Position numbers and translations under genes: made by a program | IMG/VR virus record: IMGVR_UViG_3300034068_000633 | Coordinates: 1-31,185 of that record | Direction: 5' to 3' (one strand) | DNA from: a virus | DNA length: 31,185 bases | In this document: positions 21,762 to 28,832 of the stretch, one piece after another | Layout: every line of letters starts with the position of its first letter | Numbering within the stretch: position 1 is the first letter of the stretch | The notes under the pieces: generated by a model | Database searches by the model: none | What the model was told of the DNA's origin: nothing | What the model saw: only the letters and a program-made list of their open reading frames with translations

Positions 21762-22814
21762 ATGAACAACCTAGATAAATCATACCAATCACTCCTTCAA
21801 GACATTCTTGATAACGGAGTAAAAAAAGAAACTAGAAACGGAGGAACATTATCTGTATTCGGTAGACAGATTCGTCATAATATGAAAGATGGATTTCCAC
21901 TTCTTACAACCAAGAAGATGGCTTGGAAAACTATGGTAACTGAATTACTATGGTTTTTAAGAGGTGATACCAACATCAAATACCTTGTTGATAATGATTG
22001 TCATATTTGGGATGGTGATGCTTATAAGAGATATGTTGATAGTGATGAAGTAAGATGGCCAAAGAGTAAAGAAGATTTTATTGAACATATCAAAACAGAT
22101 GATGAGTTTGCTAGAAAGTGGGGTGATTTAGGTCCTGTGTATGGTAAGCAATGGAGAAGTTGGCATACAGGTTGGGATGTAGTTGAAGATAAGAGTAAAG
22201 AGGCAGGTGTAAGAAGGATTGAGTACGGAATTGACCAAATCGCAAACCTAATCCGTGACCTTAAAACAAACCCAGACTCAAGACGATTGATGGTTAATGC
22301 TTATAATATTGGAGAACTGGACACGATGGTGCTTCCACCTTGTCATTATGGATTTCAATGTTATACAAGAGAGTTGAGTTTGGAGGAAAGATATGAGTTG
22401 ATGAAAAAATTAGATAACTGGGTGTCAGTTCATTACAAAGAACCTAAAACAATGGAATATATGGATAAACATAATATTCCAACCAGAGCAATCTCTTTAA
22501 TGTGGGTCCAACGCAGTGTCGATTCGGCACTTGGATGGCCGTATAACGTCAGCTCATATTCTTTGTTACTTATGATGTTGGCAAAACAAGTCAATATGGT
22601 TCCTGATGAGGTTATTTGTAGTTTAGGTGATTGTCATATCTACTTAAATCATATAGATGGTGTTAAAGAACAATTAACAAGGGAGTCATATCCATTACCG
22701 AATGTTAGATTATCTGAAAGGGCAGTAAATGATATTTCAGAATATACTTTGGATGATATTGTTTTAGAAAATTATCAATCACACCCAAAAATATATTTCC
22801 CGTTATCAAATTAA
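21762..22814 (+). CDS. thyA: Thymidylate synthase
   Basis: 350 residues, versus about 264 for E. coli ThyA. It converts dUMP to dTMP with methylene-tetrahydrofolate and raises the dTTP pool for phage DNA. Visible: FGRQIRHNMKDGFPLLTTKK near the N-terminus, WGDLGPVYGKQWRSW, the active site LPPCHYGFQ with Cys194, and the C-terminal LGDCHIYLNHIDGVKEQL. The extra length comes from insertions before residue 125, at about 135-160, and between the Cys loop and RSVDSALGWPYN (about 202-235, LEERYELMKKLDNWVSVHYKE). No key residue is missing, so it should be active. Confidence 0.95.
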   Translation: MNNLDKSYQSLLQDILDNGVKKETRNGGTLSVFGRQIRHNMKDGFPLLTTKKMAWKTMVTELLWFLRGDTNIKYLVDNDCHIWDGDAYKRYVDSDEVRWPKSKEDFIEHIKTDDEFARKWGDLGPVYGKQWRSWHTGWDVVEDKSKEAGVRRIEYGIDQIANLIRDLKTNPDSRRLMVNAYNIGELDTMVLPPCHYGFQCYTRELSLEERYELMKKLDNWVSVHYKEPKTMEYMDKHNIPTRAISLMWVQRSVDSALGWPYNVSSYSLLLMMLAKQVNMVPDEVICSLGDCHIYLNHIDGVKEQLTRESYPLPNVRLSERAVNDISEYTLDDIVLENYQSHPKIYFPLSN

Positions 22815-22868
22815 TTTTAGGTACACACTGATGATTTATGGTGTCAGTATTCTGATTTACCAAGTGTA

Positions 22869-23285
22869 ATGTCTTACGATATGCCAAAAGAAAATAAATA
22901 CCCCGATAATGCAGTATGGAGTGAGGAGAAGGGTTATTATGCCCATCTTCTTCCATATGCAACAAATGTTGGGTCTCCGGTCATAATTCCTGATAATGTA
23001 TCAACTTGGAAAAATGAAAAGATCCTTAAAACCAATCATTACTTCAATAAAAGGTATGATGAGATAAAGGAAGAGTATAATAAATTGGTTGATGAGTTTG
23101 AGTGGAATAGAATGGTTTACTCATCAAATTACAATTTCCAACCTGTTGTTGGGGAAAAATATTACCTATACCGTAGAAATAATGGGGAATATTTCTTATC
23201 ATTAATAAGACCAACTGAATGGAGACAAGAGTTTGTTGGGGAGTTTGAACTGGACTCAGAAAATAAATGGATTAAAAAAAATTAA
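22869..23285 (+). CDS. DUF2452-family protein
   Basis: 138 residues. HLLPYATNVGSPVIIPDNV, then a helix (YDEIKEEYNKLVDEF), then FQPVVGEKYYLYRR and LSLIRPTEW match the layout of DUF2452 proteins (LPYA..VG.PVI.P ... F.P..G..YYLY ... LS.I.P.EW). Known members occur in bacteria and phages without characterised function. The ATG at 22869 is used; the frame is open back to 22824 but lacks an ATG there. Confidence 0.75.
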   Translation: MSYDMPKENKYPDNAVWSEEKGYYAHLLPYATNVGSPVIIPDNVSTWKNEKILKTNHYFNKRYDEIKEEYNKLVDEFEWNRMVYSSNYNFQPVVGEKYYLYRRNNGEYFLSLIRPTEWRQEFVGEFELDSENKWIKKN

Positions 23286-23286
23286 A

Positions 23287-23919
23287 ATGTCAAAATTAAA
23301 CGAAAACATTGAATTATTTAAGTGTTATGTGAGAGCATCACACTTCACAAAAAAAGAAGAAGATAAGGACGATTATCACAAAGCTTATGCATTTGCAGTT
23401 CAATCATTGGCGGGTAAAATATTAACATTTCATGTTATGACTGATTATGGAATGTTAAGATCAAGAGTCCCAATATCTGAAATTTTTATGGAAATACCTA
23501 AAAATGATATTCCATTTGATTTTAAACAATTATGGGATTGTTTCTCTGAAAATGTAAGTGTTATTACCTATGATTATCTTTATGAAAAAAGATGTCAGGT
23601 CGCATTAAAAGACGGGTCAAAAGTTTGGGCTACTTATCTTATGACAGTAGACTGGTATAGAAATCCATATTCTGATGAACCATCTGATTATAAGTGTGGG
23701 CATATACTAATTGCGGATGATGGTTATCTACTTTGTCAACCTAACAACAGAATATATTGGAAAGATTCAAATTGGGTGACCAAACCATTCCCAATAGAAC
23801 CATCAAGTTTAAAAGTTGATACACACATTGAGTCAGTGGAAGCTCAATCGGATAAATGGGTATCTGAAGATTCAAACAACTATTATTACGAAATAAAAAA
23901 CACAGAAAATAAATTATAA
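23287..23919 (+). CDS. Hypothetical protein
   Basis: 210 residues from the ATG at 23287 (MSKLNENIELFKCYVRASHF...); the frame extends into the previous gene but that part is its shadow. Contains a beta-rich, Trp-rich C-terminal half (KVWATYLMTVDWYRNPY, CQPNNRIYWKDSNWVTKPF). No domain recognised. It starts 1 nt after DUF2452 and ends 4 nt before clpP. Confidence 0.6.
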   Translation: MSKLNENIELFKCYVRASHFTKKEEDKDDYHKAYAFAVQSLAGKILTFHVMTDYGMLRSRVPISEIFMEIPKNDIPFDFKQLWDCFSENVSVITYDYLYEKRCQVALKDGSKVWATYLMTVDWYRNPYSDEPSDYKCGHILIADDGYLLCQPNNRIYWKDSNWVTKPFPIEPSSLKVDTHIESVEAQSDKWVSEDSNNYYYEIKNTENKL

Positions 23920-23923
23920 TATT

Positions 23924-24652
23924 ATGAATTACGGAAAAGAGTTTAGAAGTTTTGCAAAAAGCGAAGGGATTAGTTCAATGGCATTAGATCAGTTTGAAGC
24001 GTCATTAACACCATACATTTTGGAGGAAAGAGAGTTACGTGCGACTCAAATTGATATCTTCTCAAGGTTGATGCGTGATCGTATATTATGGTTATCAGGA
24101 CCTGTAAATCAAAATATGTCTGATATTGTACAAGCTCAATTATTGTTTTTGGATTCTGTGGAGAAGAAAGACATTACGTTGTATCTTAATAGTCCTGGAG
24201 GATCTGTGATGTGTGGTCTTGGTATTGTTGACCTTATGAACTATGTTAGTTCTGATATTGTCACAACTAATTTAGGTATGTGTGCATCAATGGGATCTGT
24301 TTTACTTTCTTCAGGTACCAAAGGTAAAAGATCATCTTTAATTCATTCTAAAGTAATGACTCACCAAGTAAGTCATGGTACACAAGGAAACATTCAAGAC
24401 ACACGTATTGATCAGATGGAAGGTGAAAAATACAATTACATCTTATTTAAAATTTTGGCTGAGAATTGTGGAAAAACATTCCAAGAGGTGTTGGACTTCT
24501 CTGAAAGAGACAGATGGTATAACTCAGATGAGGCAATGGAGTTTGGGTTAATAGATGAAGTTATTGGAGTTGATAAAAGTAAGAGTATTACAAATTACTT
24601 AGATGGATTTGATGAATACTATAAAAAGGAAGTATTAAAAATTAAAAAATAA
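23924..24652 (+). CDS. clpP: ClpP-like serine protease
   Basis: 242 residues. The catalytic triad is complete and correctly spaced: Ser122 in GMCASMGS, His147 in MTHQVSHG, Asp196 in ERDRWY (spacings of 25 and 49 as in E. coli ClpP). The N-terminus MNYGKEF ... LTPYILEERELRATQIDIFSRLMRDRI closely follows flavobacterial ClpP. ClpP forms two seven-membered rings fed by ClpX or ClpA. A phage copy may redirect host proteolysis or serve in head maturation. No Clp ATPase gene is in the window. The likely source is a Bacteroidota host. Confidence 0.92.
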   Translation: MNYGKEFRSFAKSEGISSMALDQFEASLTPYILEERELRATQIDIFSRLMRDRILWLSGPVNQNMSDIVQAQLLFLDSVEKKDITLYLNSPGGSVMCGLGIVDLMNYVSSDIVTTNLGMCASMGSVLLSSGTKGKRSSLIHSKVMTHQVSHGTQGNIQDTRIDQMEGEKYNYILFKILAENCGKTFQEVLDFSERDRWYNSDEAMEFGLIDEVIGVDKSKSITNYLDGFDEYYKKEVLKIKK

Positions 24653-24657
24653 AAAAA

Positions 24658-24978
24658 ATGACAGAAAAAATAATTTTAAAAGAAACGGTTACTACGGGTA
24701 GACCTGTAGTAGAAAAAAAACCAAAAAAAAGGACTTATAAACCTAGAAAGAAAAAAGTAATAACTGAAGAAAATTTGGATAATCATCAAGTTGATAACTC
24801 AGAAAAACCATATGTTACAAAAAGTGAAGAAAATAAAATAGTAAAGAAGGTTGGCAAATATTGTATTGGTGCTGGCGAAGGGTTTTGTATTCATTTTGAG
24901 AAAAAACCAAATTGGTTACATAGAAAATGTATGAAACTATTTCTAGGATGGAAGTGGAACGATTATAAAACTAAATAA
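24658..24978 (+). CDS. Basic hypothetical protein with Cys-containing C-terminus
   Basis: 106 residues. The N-terminal half is a disordered Lys-rich tail (VEKKPKKRTYKPRKKKV), followed by a compact end KYCIGAGEGFCIHFEKKPNWLHRKC ending in Trp-rich residues. The basic tail suggests nucleic-acid binding; no family is recognised. Start after AAAAAA, 5 nt after clpP. Confidence 0.55.
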   Translation: MTEKIILKETVTTGRPVVEKKPKKRTYKPRKKKVITEENLDNHQVDNSEKPYVTKSEENKIVKKVGKYCIGAGEGFCIHFEKKPNWLHRKCMKLFLGWKWNDYKTK

Positions 24979-24991
24979 AAAAATTAGTGTA

Positions 24992-25384
24992 ATGGGTAAA
25001 ATAAATGTCATTGATGATTTAAAAGGTAATTACGAATATTACCTTACCATCGGGAAACTTAGAAAGTTTTTGGAGGATCATCCTGAATTACCTGATGATG
25101 CTCTTGTTCTTGCCCAAAGAGTTGAAGATAAGTATTATGAGCAACACGGATGGGGTGTGGTATTGAAAGAAGGAGAACAGTATAATATGTCTATGACCCA
25201 TAATGCCCGAATGGAAGAAGAAATCCAAAGGAGAAAGAATGGAGAAGAACCAATGTACTATGTGGATGATCCTTCAAAACATATTCATGAGTTAACTGAT
25301 GATTTGAAAGACCAATACCATCCTGCATTTTGTTGTGTAAAATATACAGATGACGACAATCTTTATTTGGATTTACACTATTAA
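24992..25384 (+). CDS. Hypothetical protein
   Basis: 130 residues. YYLTIGKLRKFLEDHPELPDDALVL is a motif seen at the start of many phage and plasmid small proteins; then VEDKYYEQHGWGVVL and an acidic C-terminus (YTDDDNLYLDLHY). Function unknown. The last bases hold the -33 box of the next gene's promoter. Confidence 0.6.
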   Translation: MGKINVIDDLKGNYEYYLTIGKLRKFLEDHPELPDDALVLAQRVEDKYYEQHGWGVVLKEGEQYNMSMTHNARMEEEIQRRKNGEEPMYYVDDPSKHIHELTDDLKDQYHPAFCCVKYTDDDNLYLDLHY

Positions 25385-25397
25385 TTTTGTATATTTG
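25366..25397 (+). promoter_or_regulatory. Bacteroidota-type promoter (TTTG-N20-TATATTTG)
   Basis: TTTG at 25366-25369 and TATATTTG at 25390-25397, spacing 20. The box ends 4 nt before the ATG at 25402 and so argues for that start rather than the in-frame TTG at 25387, which lies upstream of the predicted +1. Confidence 0.85.
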
Positions 25398-25401
25398 TAT
25401 T

Positions 25402-26094
25402 ATGAAATTAACTATCATATCAGACACACACGGAAAACACAAACACGTACACCACGATTTACCTGGTGGTGATTTGTTAATCCATGCGGGTGATATTAGT
25501 TCTATGGGTTACGAACACGAGATACGTGAGTTTGCTGCTTGGTACGATAAAATCGTAACCTATGACCATAAAGTATTCATTGCAGGTAATCATGATTGGG
25601 GTTTTCAAAACAATGTTGAGAAAGTAAAAGATATATTAACAGGGTACAAGACTATTGAATACGTCCAAGATGAGTTAATGACTACACAAGATGGTGATGG
25701 TCCTGAAGTTAAAATTTGGGGATCTCCTTGGCAACCTGAGTTCTACAATTGGGCATTTAACTTACCACGAAATGGTGAAGAGTTGAAAGCAAAATGGGAT
25801 ATGATTCCTGAAGGTATTGATATATTGATTACTCACGGACCGGCTTGGGGAATATTAGATGATGTTGAAGGTAACCGCAATGTTCACTTGGGTTGTGAAT
25901 TACTTGCGGAGAGAATCAAACAAATCAAACCTAAGATCCATATCTGTGGTCATATCCATACTGGTCATGGACACTACTTTGATGGTCACACACACTACTT
26001 CAATGCGTCTGTATTGAACGAACGATATCTTTATTCACATACTCCATGGAATATTGATTGGGACCCTATAACTAACGAAATTAAATTTATATAA
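25402..26094 (+). CDS. Metallophosphoesterase, MPPED-like
   Basis: 230 residues from the ATG at 25402. The motifs ISDTHGKH, IHAGDISS, IAGNHDWG, ITHGPAWG and CGHIHTGHG provide the full set of metal ligands. The GPAWG and HTGHG forms are those of class III/MPPED-type enzymes, which hydrolyse cyclic nucleotides or other phosphodiesters in characterised members. It is a different subtype from the enzyme at 2312. It overlaps the next gene by one base (TAATG). Candidate targets include host cyclic-nucleotide defence signals or RNA ends; not decided by sequence. Confidence 0.9.
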   Translation: MKLTIISDTHGKHKHVHHDLPGGDLLIHAGDISSMGYEHEIREFAAWYDKIVTYDHKVFIAGNHDWGFQNNVEKVKDILTGYKTIEYVQDELMTTQDGDGPEVKIWGSPWQPEFYNWAFNLPRNGEELKAKWDMIPEGIDILITHGPAWGILDDVEGNRNVHLGCELLAERIKQIKPKIHICGHIHTGHGHYFDGHTHYFNASVLNERYLYSHTPWNIDWDPITNEIKFI

Positions 26095-26594
26095 TGGAAC
26101 AACCAAGAATAATCAACAACAGAATATTCTATGATGAGAGAGGATCATTTAGTCCTCTTTCGTTGTTTGAATTAGACAAGGAATGGAAACAAAGTAATAT
26201 TAGCGTGAACCCAAAAAAGTTTACATTAAGAGGATTACATTATCAAACAGGAGAAACCTCCCAAGCAAAATTGGTAAAGGTCATTAATGGTAGAATTTTA
26301 GATTTTGTGGTGGATTTAAGGAAACCACTTAGATCGTATAATAACTGCCAATTTTTTGAAATGAAAGGTGGTGATGAATTAATTGTCCCAAGAGGGTTTG
26401 CTCATGGGTTCATAACATTGGAAGAAAATACTATAGTACAATATTTGGTTGATAATGATTACAGTCCAAAAACTGAAGGATCGTTATTGTGGTCTTCATT
26501 TTCTGAGATTAAAAATGAGATATTAAGGTTAGATAGTACGTTTGATGAATCTAGTATTATTATATCAGAAAAGGATTTGGTTGTAAAATCATAA
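26094..26594 (+). CDS. rfbC: dTDP-4-dehydrorhamnose 3,5-epimerase-like protein (RmlC/RfbC)
   Basis: 166 residues, slightly shorter than the usual 180. The family motifs are present: YDERGSFSPLSL, TLRGLHYQ with the active-site His, AKLVKVINGRILDFVVDLR, PRGFAHGF and YSPKTEGSLLW. RmlC epimerises the dTDP-sugar intermediate of rhamnose synthesis. No RmlA, B or D gene is seen here, so it may use host intermediates or belong to a sugar-epimerase variant. With the glycosyltransferase and methyltransferase at 14405-16156 it suggests glycan decoration. Confidence 0.88.
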   Translation: MEQPRIINNRIFYDERGSFSPLSLFELDKEWKQSNISVNPKKFTLRGLHYQTGETSQAKLVKVINGRILDFVVDLRKPLRSYNNCQFFEMKGGDELIVPRGFAHGFITLEENTIVQYLVDNDYSPKTEGSLLWSSFSEIKNEILRLDSTFDESSIIISEKDLVVKS

Positions 26595-26603
26595 ACTTGA
26601 GTA

Positions 26604-26611
26604 TATTTATT
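26604..26611 (+). promoter_or_regulatory. Putative phage late promoter TATTTATT
   Basis: TATTTATT lies 11 nt before the ATG at 26623. It has one change from TATTTATA at the last base, as at 28805 and 30806. Confidence 0.55.
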
Positions 26612-26622
26612 AATAAAAAACT

Positions 26623-27111
26623 ATGGAAAAAAATCTAACAGAAAAATTGTTTGAAGAATTAAAAAAACAAGGTTTATACGAACAGGAAGATACAATTGAA
26701 GACAAAGATGACAATAATGAAAATGATTCAGAGTCCGAAGGAAGTAATGATCAGTTTTGTGAAATAGTTTGTAAGTTATTACATTCACAAACACAAGTAC
26801 ATATCCTTCATTTACAAACAACTTCATATTCAGAACATAAAGCACTACAAAAATATTATGAAGGTATAGATGGATTAGTTGACGGGTTAGTTGAATCATA
26901 TCAGGGTAAACACGGATTAGTTAAAAATTACAAAACTTTTGATATGGTTGATTATAAGTCAAATGATCAATTAATTAAGTACTTTAAAGAGTTATTGGAT
27001 GTTATTTCTGATAATCGTGATTCAGTTAAAGAAAGTTATTTGCAGAACCAAATTGATACTGTAGAAGAACTAATAAATTCTACTCTTTACAAATTAAAAT
27101 TTCTTAAATAA
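26623..27111 (+). CDS. Ferritin/Dps-like helical protein with late N-terminal tag
   Basis: 162 residues. The tag MEKNLTEKLFEELKKQGLYEQE (L-Y-E at 18-20) is followed by an acidic linker, then LLHSQTQVHILHLQTTSYSEHKALQKYYEGIDGLVDGLVES. That block has the HWxxxGxxFxxxHxxFxxLYxxxxxxxDxxxE layout of Dps/ferritin four-helix proteins; His and Glu positions could bind metal. It resembles the phage family DUF5856 as I recall it, a tentative name. The late promoter and tag suggest packaging in the head, perhaps for DNA protection. Confidence 0.6.
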   Translation: MEKNLTEKLFEELKKQGLYEQEDTIEDKDDNNENDSESEGSNDQFCEIVCKLLHSQTQVHILHLQTTSYSEHKALQKYYEGIDGLVDGLVESYQGKHGLVKNYKTFDMVDYKSNDQLIKYFKELLDVISDNRDSVKESYLQNQIDTVEELINSTLYKLKFLK

Positions 27112-27459
27112 ATGATTAAGTCAACTTTGAATGAGAATGAACAAATATCTTCACAACACGAAGATATAGATAGTAAATTGTTTTATTTCTTAATTAGAAG
27201 ACTTAAGGTTAACGAAAGAAAGATAGGTGATGACTGGGGAGGATTAAAAGTTAAGGAATACAAATTTGAAGGGTTGCCAGGATATGGGTTTAATGGGTAT
27301 ATGTCAAAAAAAGACATGGAAAATAGTATTGTAAATATGTTATATGAAAATGATATGACTGATTATGTTTACGATATGGATGAACAAGATCCTGAAAGAG
27401 TAAAAATTATTAGGACAATAAGAAAATTTTTAAATTTTATGTTGTCAGATCAAAAATAA
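27112..27459 (+). CDS. Hypothetical protein co-transcribed with the Dps-like gene
   Basis: 115 residues. Starts directly after the previous stop (TAA-ATG). Begins MIKSTLNENEQ, with an L-N-E at 6-8 like the other tagged late proteins. The rest is mixed (GLPGYGFNGYMSKKD, an acidic DEQDPERVK) and unrecognised. Confidence 0.6.
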   Translation: MIKSTLNENEQISSQHEDIDSKLFYFLIRRLKVNERKIGDDWGGLKVKEYKFEGLPGYGFNGYMSKKDMENSIVNMLYENDMTDYVYDMDEQDPERVKIIRTIRKFLNFMLSDQK

Positions 27460-27472
27460 ATTCGTACATTTG
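27441..27472 (+). promoter_or_regulatory. Bacteroidota-type promoter (GTTG-N20-TACATTTG)
   Basis: GTTG at 27441-27444 (one mismatch) and TACATTTG at 27465-27472, spacing 20. The predicted leader is about 30 nt and almost pure A (AAAACAAAAAAATAAAAAA), the favoured initiation context in Bacteroidota. Confidence 0.7.
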
Positions 27473-27505
27473 TAGAAGTATTAATTAAAACAAAAAAATA
27501 AAAAA

Positions 27506-27742
27506 ATGGTAAAAGGTTCAACAAAAGGTCGTTACATTTGTAAAGTTGGTTTTTTAGATGTTTATGCGATGGAAGCTATTAAAAAACAATCTGGGAAAGG
27601 TGATAACAAAGAAGTCGCTTCAACTACTTATCAAATCGTACATGGTAAGAAGATTAAAGAACGTGGTCTTAAAAACAAAGACATGGCGGTTGAGAAAGCC
27701 TTGGAATTGTTAGGTGATAAAAGAGTTAACTACGGGTTATAA
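27506..27742 (+). CDS. Small basic hypothetical protein
   Basis: 78 residues, Lys/Gly-rich (MVKGSTKGRYICKVGFLDVYA; KKIKERGLKNKDMAVEKALELLG). The fold is probably strand-strand-helix. Not recognised. It has its own host-type promoter and A-rich leader and ends at a terminator, so it is a single-gene unit that may be strongly expressed. Confidence 0.65.
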   Translation: MVKGSTKGRYICKVGFLDVYAMEAIKKQSGKGDNKEVASTTYQIVHGKKIKERGLKNKDMAVEKALELLGDKRVNYGL

Positions 27743-27761
27743 AATTAAGGATTGTAAAAAT

Positions 27762-27789
27762 AAAGTCGGACTTAGATCCGACTTTTTTA
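27762..27789. terminator. Bidirectional rho-independent terminator
   Basis: AAAGTCGGA (27762-27770) pairs with TCCGACTTT (27777-27785) around a 6-nt loop. A-rich on the left and T-rich on the right, it works for both strands. It separates the convergent genes ending at 27742 (+) and 27787 (-). Confidence 0.88.
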
Positions 27790-28758
27790 TTTTTTAAAAG
27801 ATATGTTAACTATTATACTTTCGGATAGATCTCTACCTAACATTTCAGTAAATGATCTTTCAAAGTGTGAATTAACTGAGGTTTTTAAATATTCTTCAGT
27901 GACACCAACCATATTACCTGTAAAGAAATCACCTGATTCTCTATCTATTTTGTTATCAATTATCTTATCAACTTTAACAATGTTTATGTCTACCTCAGGC
28001 ATTTTCTCATTGAATCTAACTCCTGTGTAGTAAAACGATAATCTTAATCTTGGGAACCAACCAACTCTGATTGTTTGTAAAGTATGTGAGTCAATCAATT
28101 TATCAATTGATTCAGTAAAATTGTTATTTTTATTTACAACTAATTGTTCTGGACTAATAGAACCACGTCTTATCTGATCCATCTCATTACGATCACAAAT
28201 CAACATTTGTTTTCCTATCTTACTATTCCATCTTGTTGGTCTTGTATTCCTCATCTGTTTAGATGTGGATGATGAATATGAATTAGAAGTTTCAAACCAT
28301 TTTTTATATTTGTAAATGTATATAGGATACCAATTATATGAAAGAACGACATAACCCCAATCACCTTTACCGTCTTGTTCCCATCTACCTTCTAAGTTAG
28401 ATCCTTTAAATGGTAGTAGTTCTGAGACTCTTTCGGATGCGTTTGTGTTGGTTACCTTTTTAGTTTTTAAGTTGTGATATTGTTTAAGTTCACTTGTTTT
28501 AGTGTCCTCGTATCTGCCATCTTCTCTATAATTCTGAGTGTACCTATTTGAAAGTTCGGTATAGTCCTCAGGTTTAAAACCAAATGAAGACATATTACTT
28601 TGGATAAATTTACTTAACTTTTCTGATGATGGTTGAGCGGATTCTTTAAACTCGTTTAAAAATTTAAAGAATATTATTTCTCTTTTGGTAAAAGCCTTAT
28701 CGTCAACCTCTTCCAACAATACTCTTTTTATAATACTATGTAATTTAATATCTTTCAT
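27787..28758 (-). CDS. Late protein with N-terminal tag, unknown function
   Basis: 323 residues on the minus strand. The N-terminus MKDIKLHSIIKRVLLEE is an amphipathic helix ending in L-L-E (14-16), like the other tagged late proteins. The middle has a Tyr-rich stretch (YVVLSYNWYPIYIYKYKKWF) and the C-terminal half alternates strands and helices (IRVGWFPRLRLSFYYTGV). No family recognised. TATTTATA stands 6 nt upstream of its start on the same strand. Confidence 0.65.
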   Translation of the reverse strand: MKDIKLHSIIKRVLLEEVDDKAFTKREIIFFKFLNEFKESAQPSSEKLSKFIQSNMSSFGFKPEDYTELSNRYTQNYREDGRYEDTKTSELKQYHNLKTKKVTNTNASERVSELLPFKGSNLEGRWEQDGKGDWGYVVLSYNWYPIYIYKYKKWFETSNSYSSSTSKQMRNTRPTRWNSKIGKQMLICDRNEMDQIRRGSISPEQLVVNKNNNFTESIDKLIDSHTLQTIRVGWFPRLRLSFYYTGVRFNEKMPEVDINIVKVDKIIDNKIDRESGDFFTGNMVGVTEEYLKTSVNSHFERSFTEMLGRDLSESIIVNISFKK

Positions 28759-28764
28759 ACTTTA

Positions 28765-28772
28765 TATAAATA
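28765..28772 (-). promoter_or_regulatory. Putative phage late promoter TATTTATA (minus strand)
   Basis: On the minus strand TATTTATA lies 6 nt before the ATG whose first base is 28758. The motif keeps its orientation relative to the gene, which argues against mere AT-richness. Confidence 0.6.
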
Positions 28773-28804
28773 TATTAAAAATCATAGTTTTTAGTATATG
28801 GTAA

Positions 28805-28812
28805 TATTTATT
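28805..28812 (+). promoter_or_regulatory. Putative phage late promoter TATTTATT
   Basis: TATTTATT lies 20 nt before the ATG at 28833, the longest gap of the set. It is divergent from the minus-strand late promoter at 28765; the two are 32 bp apart. Confidence 0.5.
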
Positions 28813-28832
28813 ATATAAGAATTAAAAATATT

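Noticed and set aside
21786-21850. ILDNGVKKETRNG in ThyA resembles the array unit (IQNGVKET).
   Set aside because: This is the normal ThyA N-terminal motif (L..G..K..RTG); the similarity is short and not shared at the DNA level.
25387-25401. TTG start extending the second metallophosphoesterase by five residues (MYICI).
   Set aside because: The extension would overlap the -7 box and lie upstream of the predicted transcription start; the ATG at 25402 precedes the conserved MKLTIISDTH.
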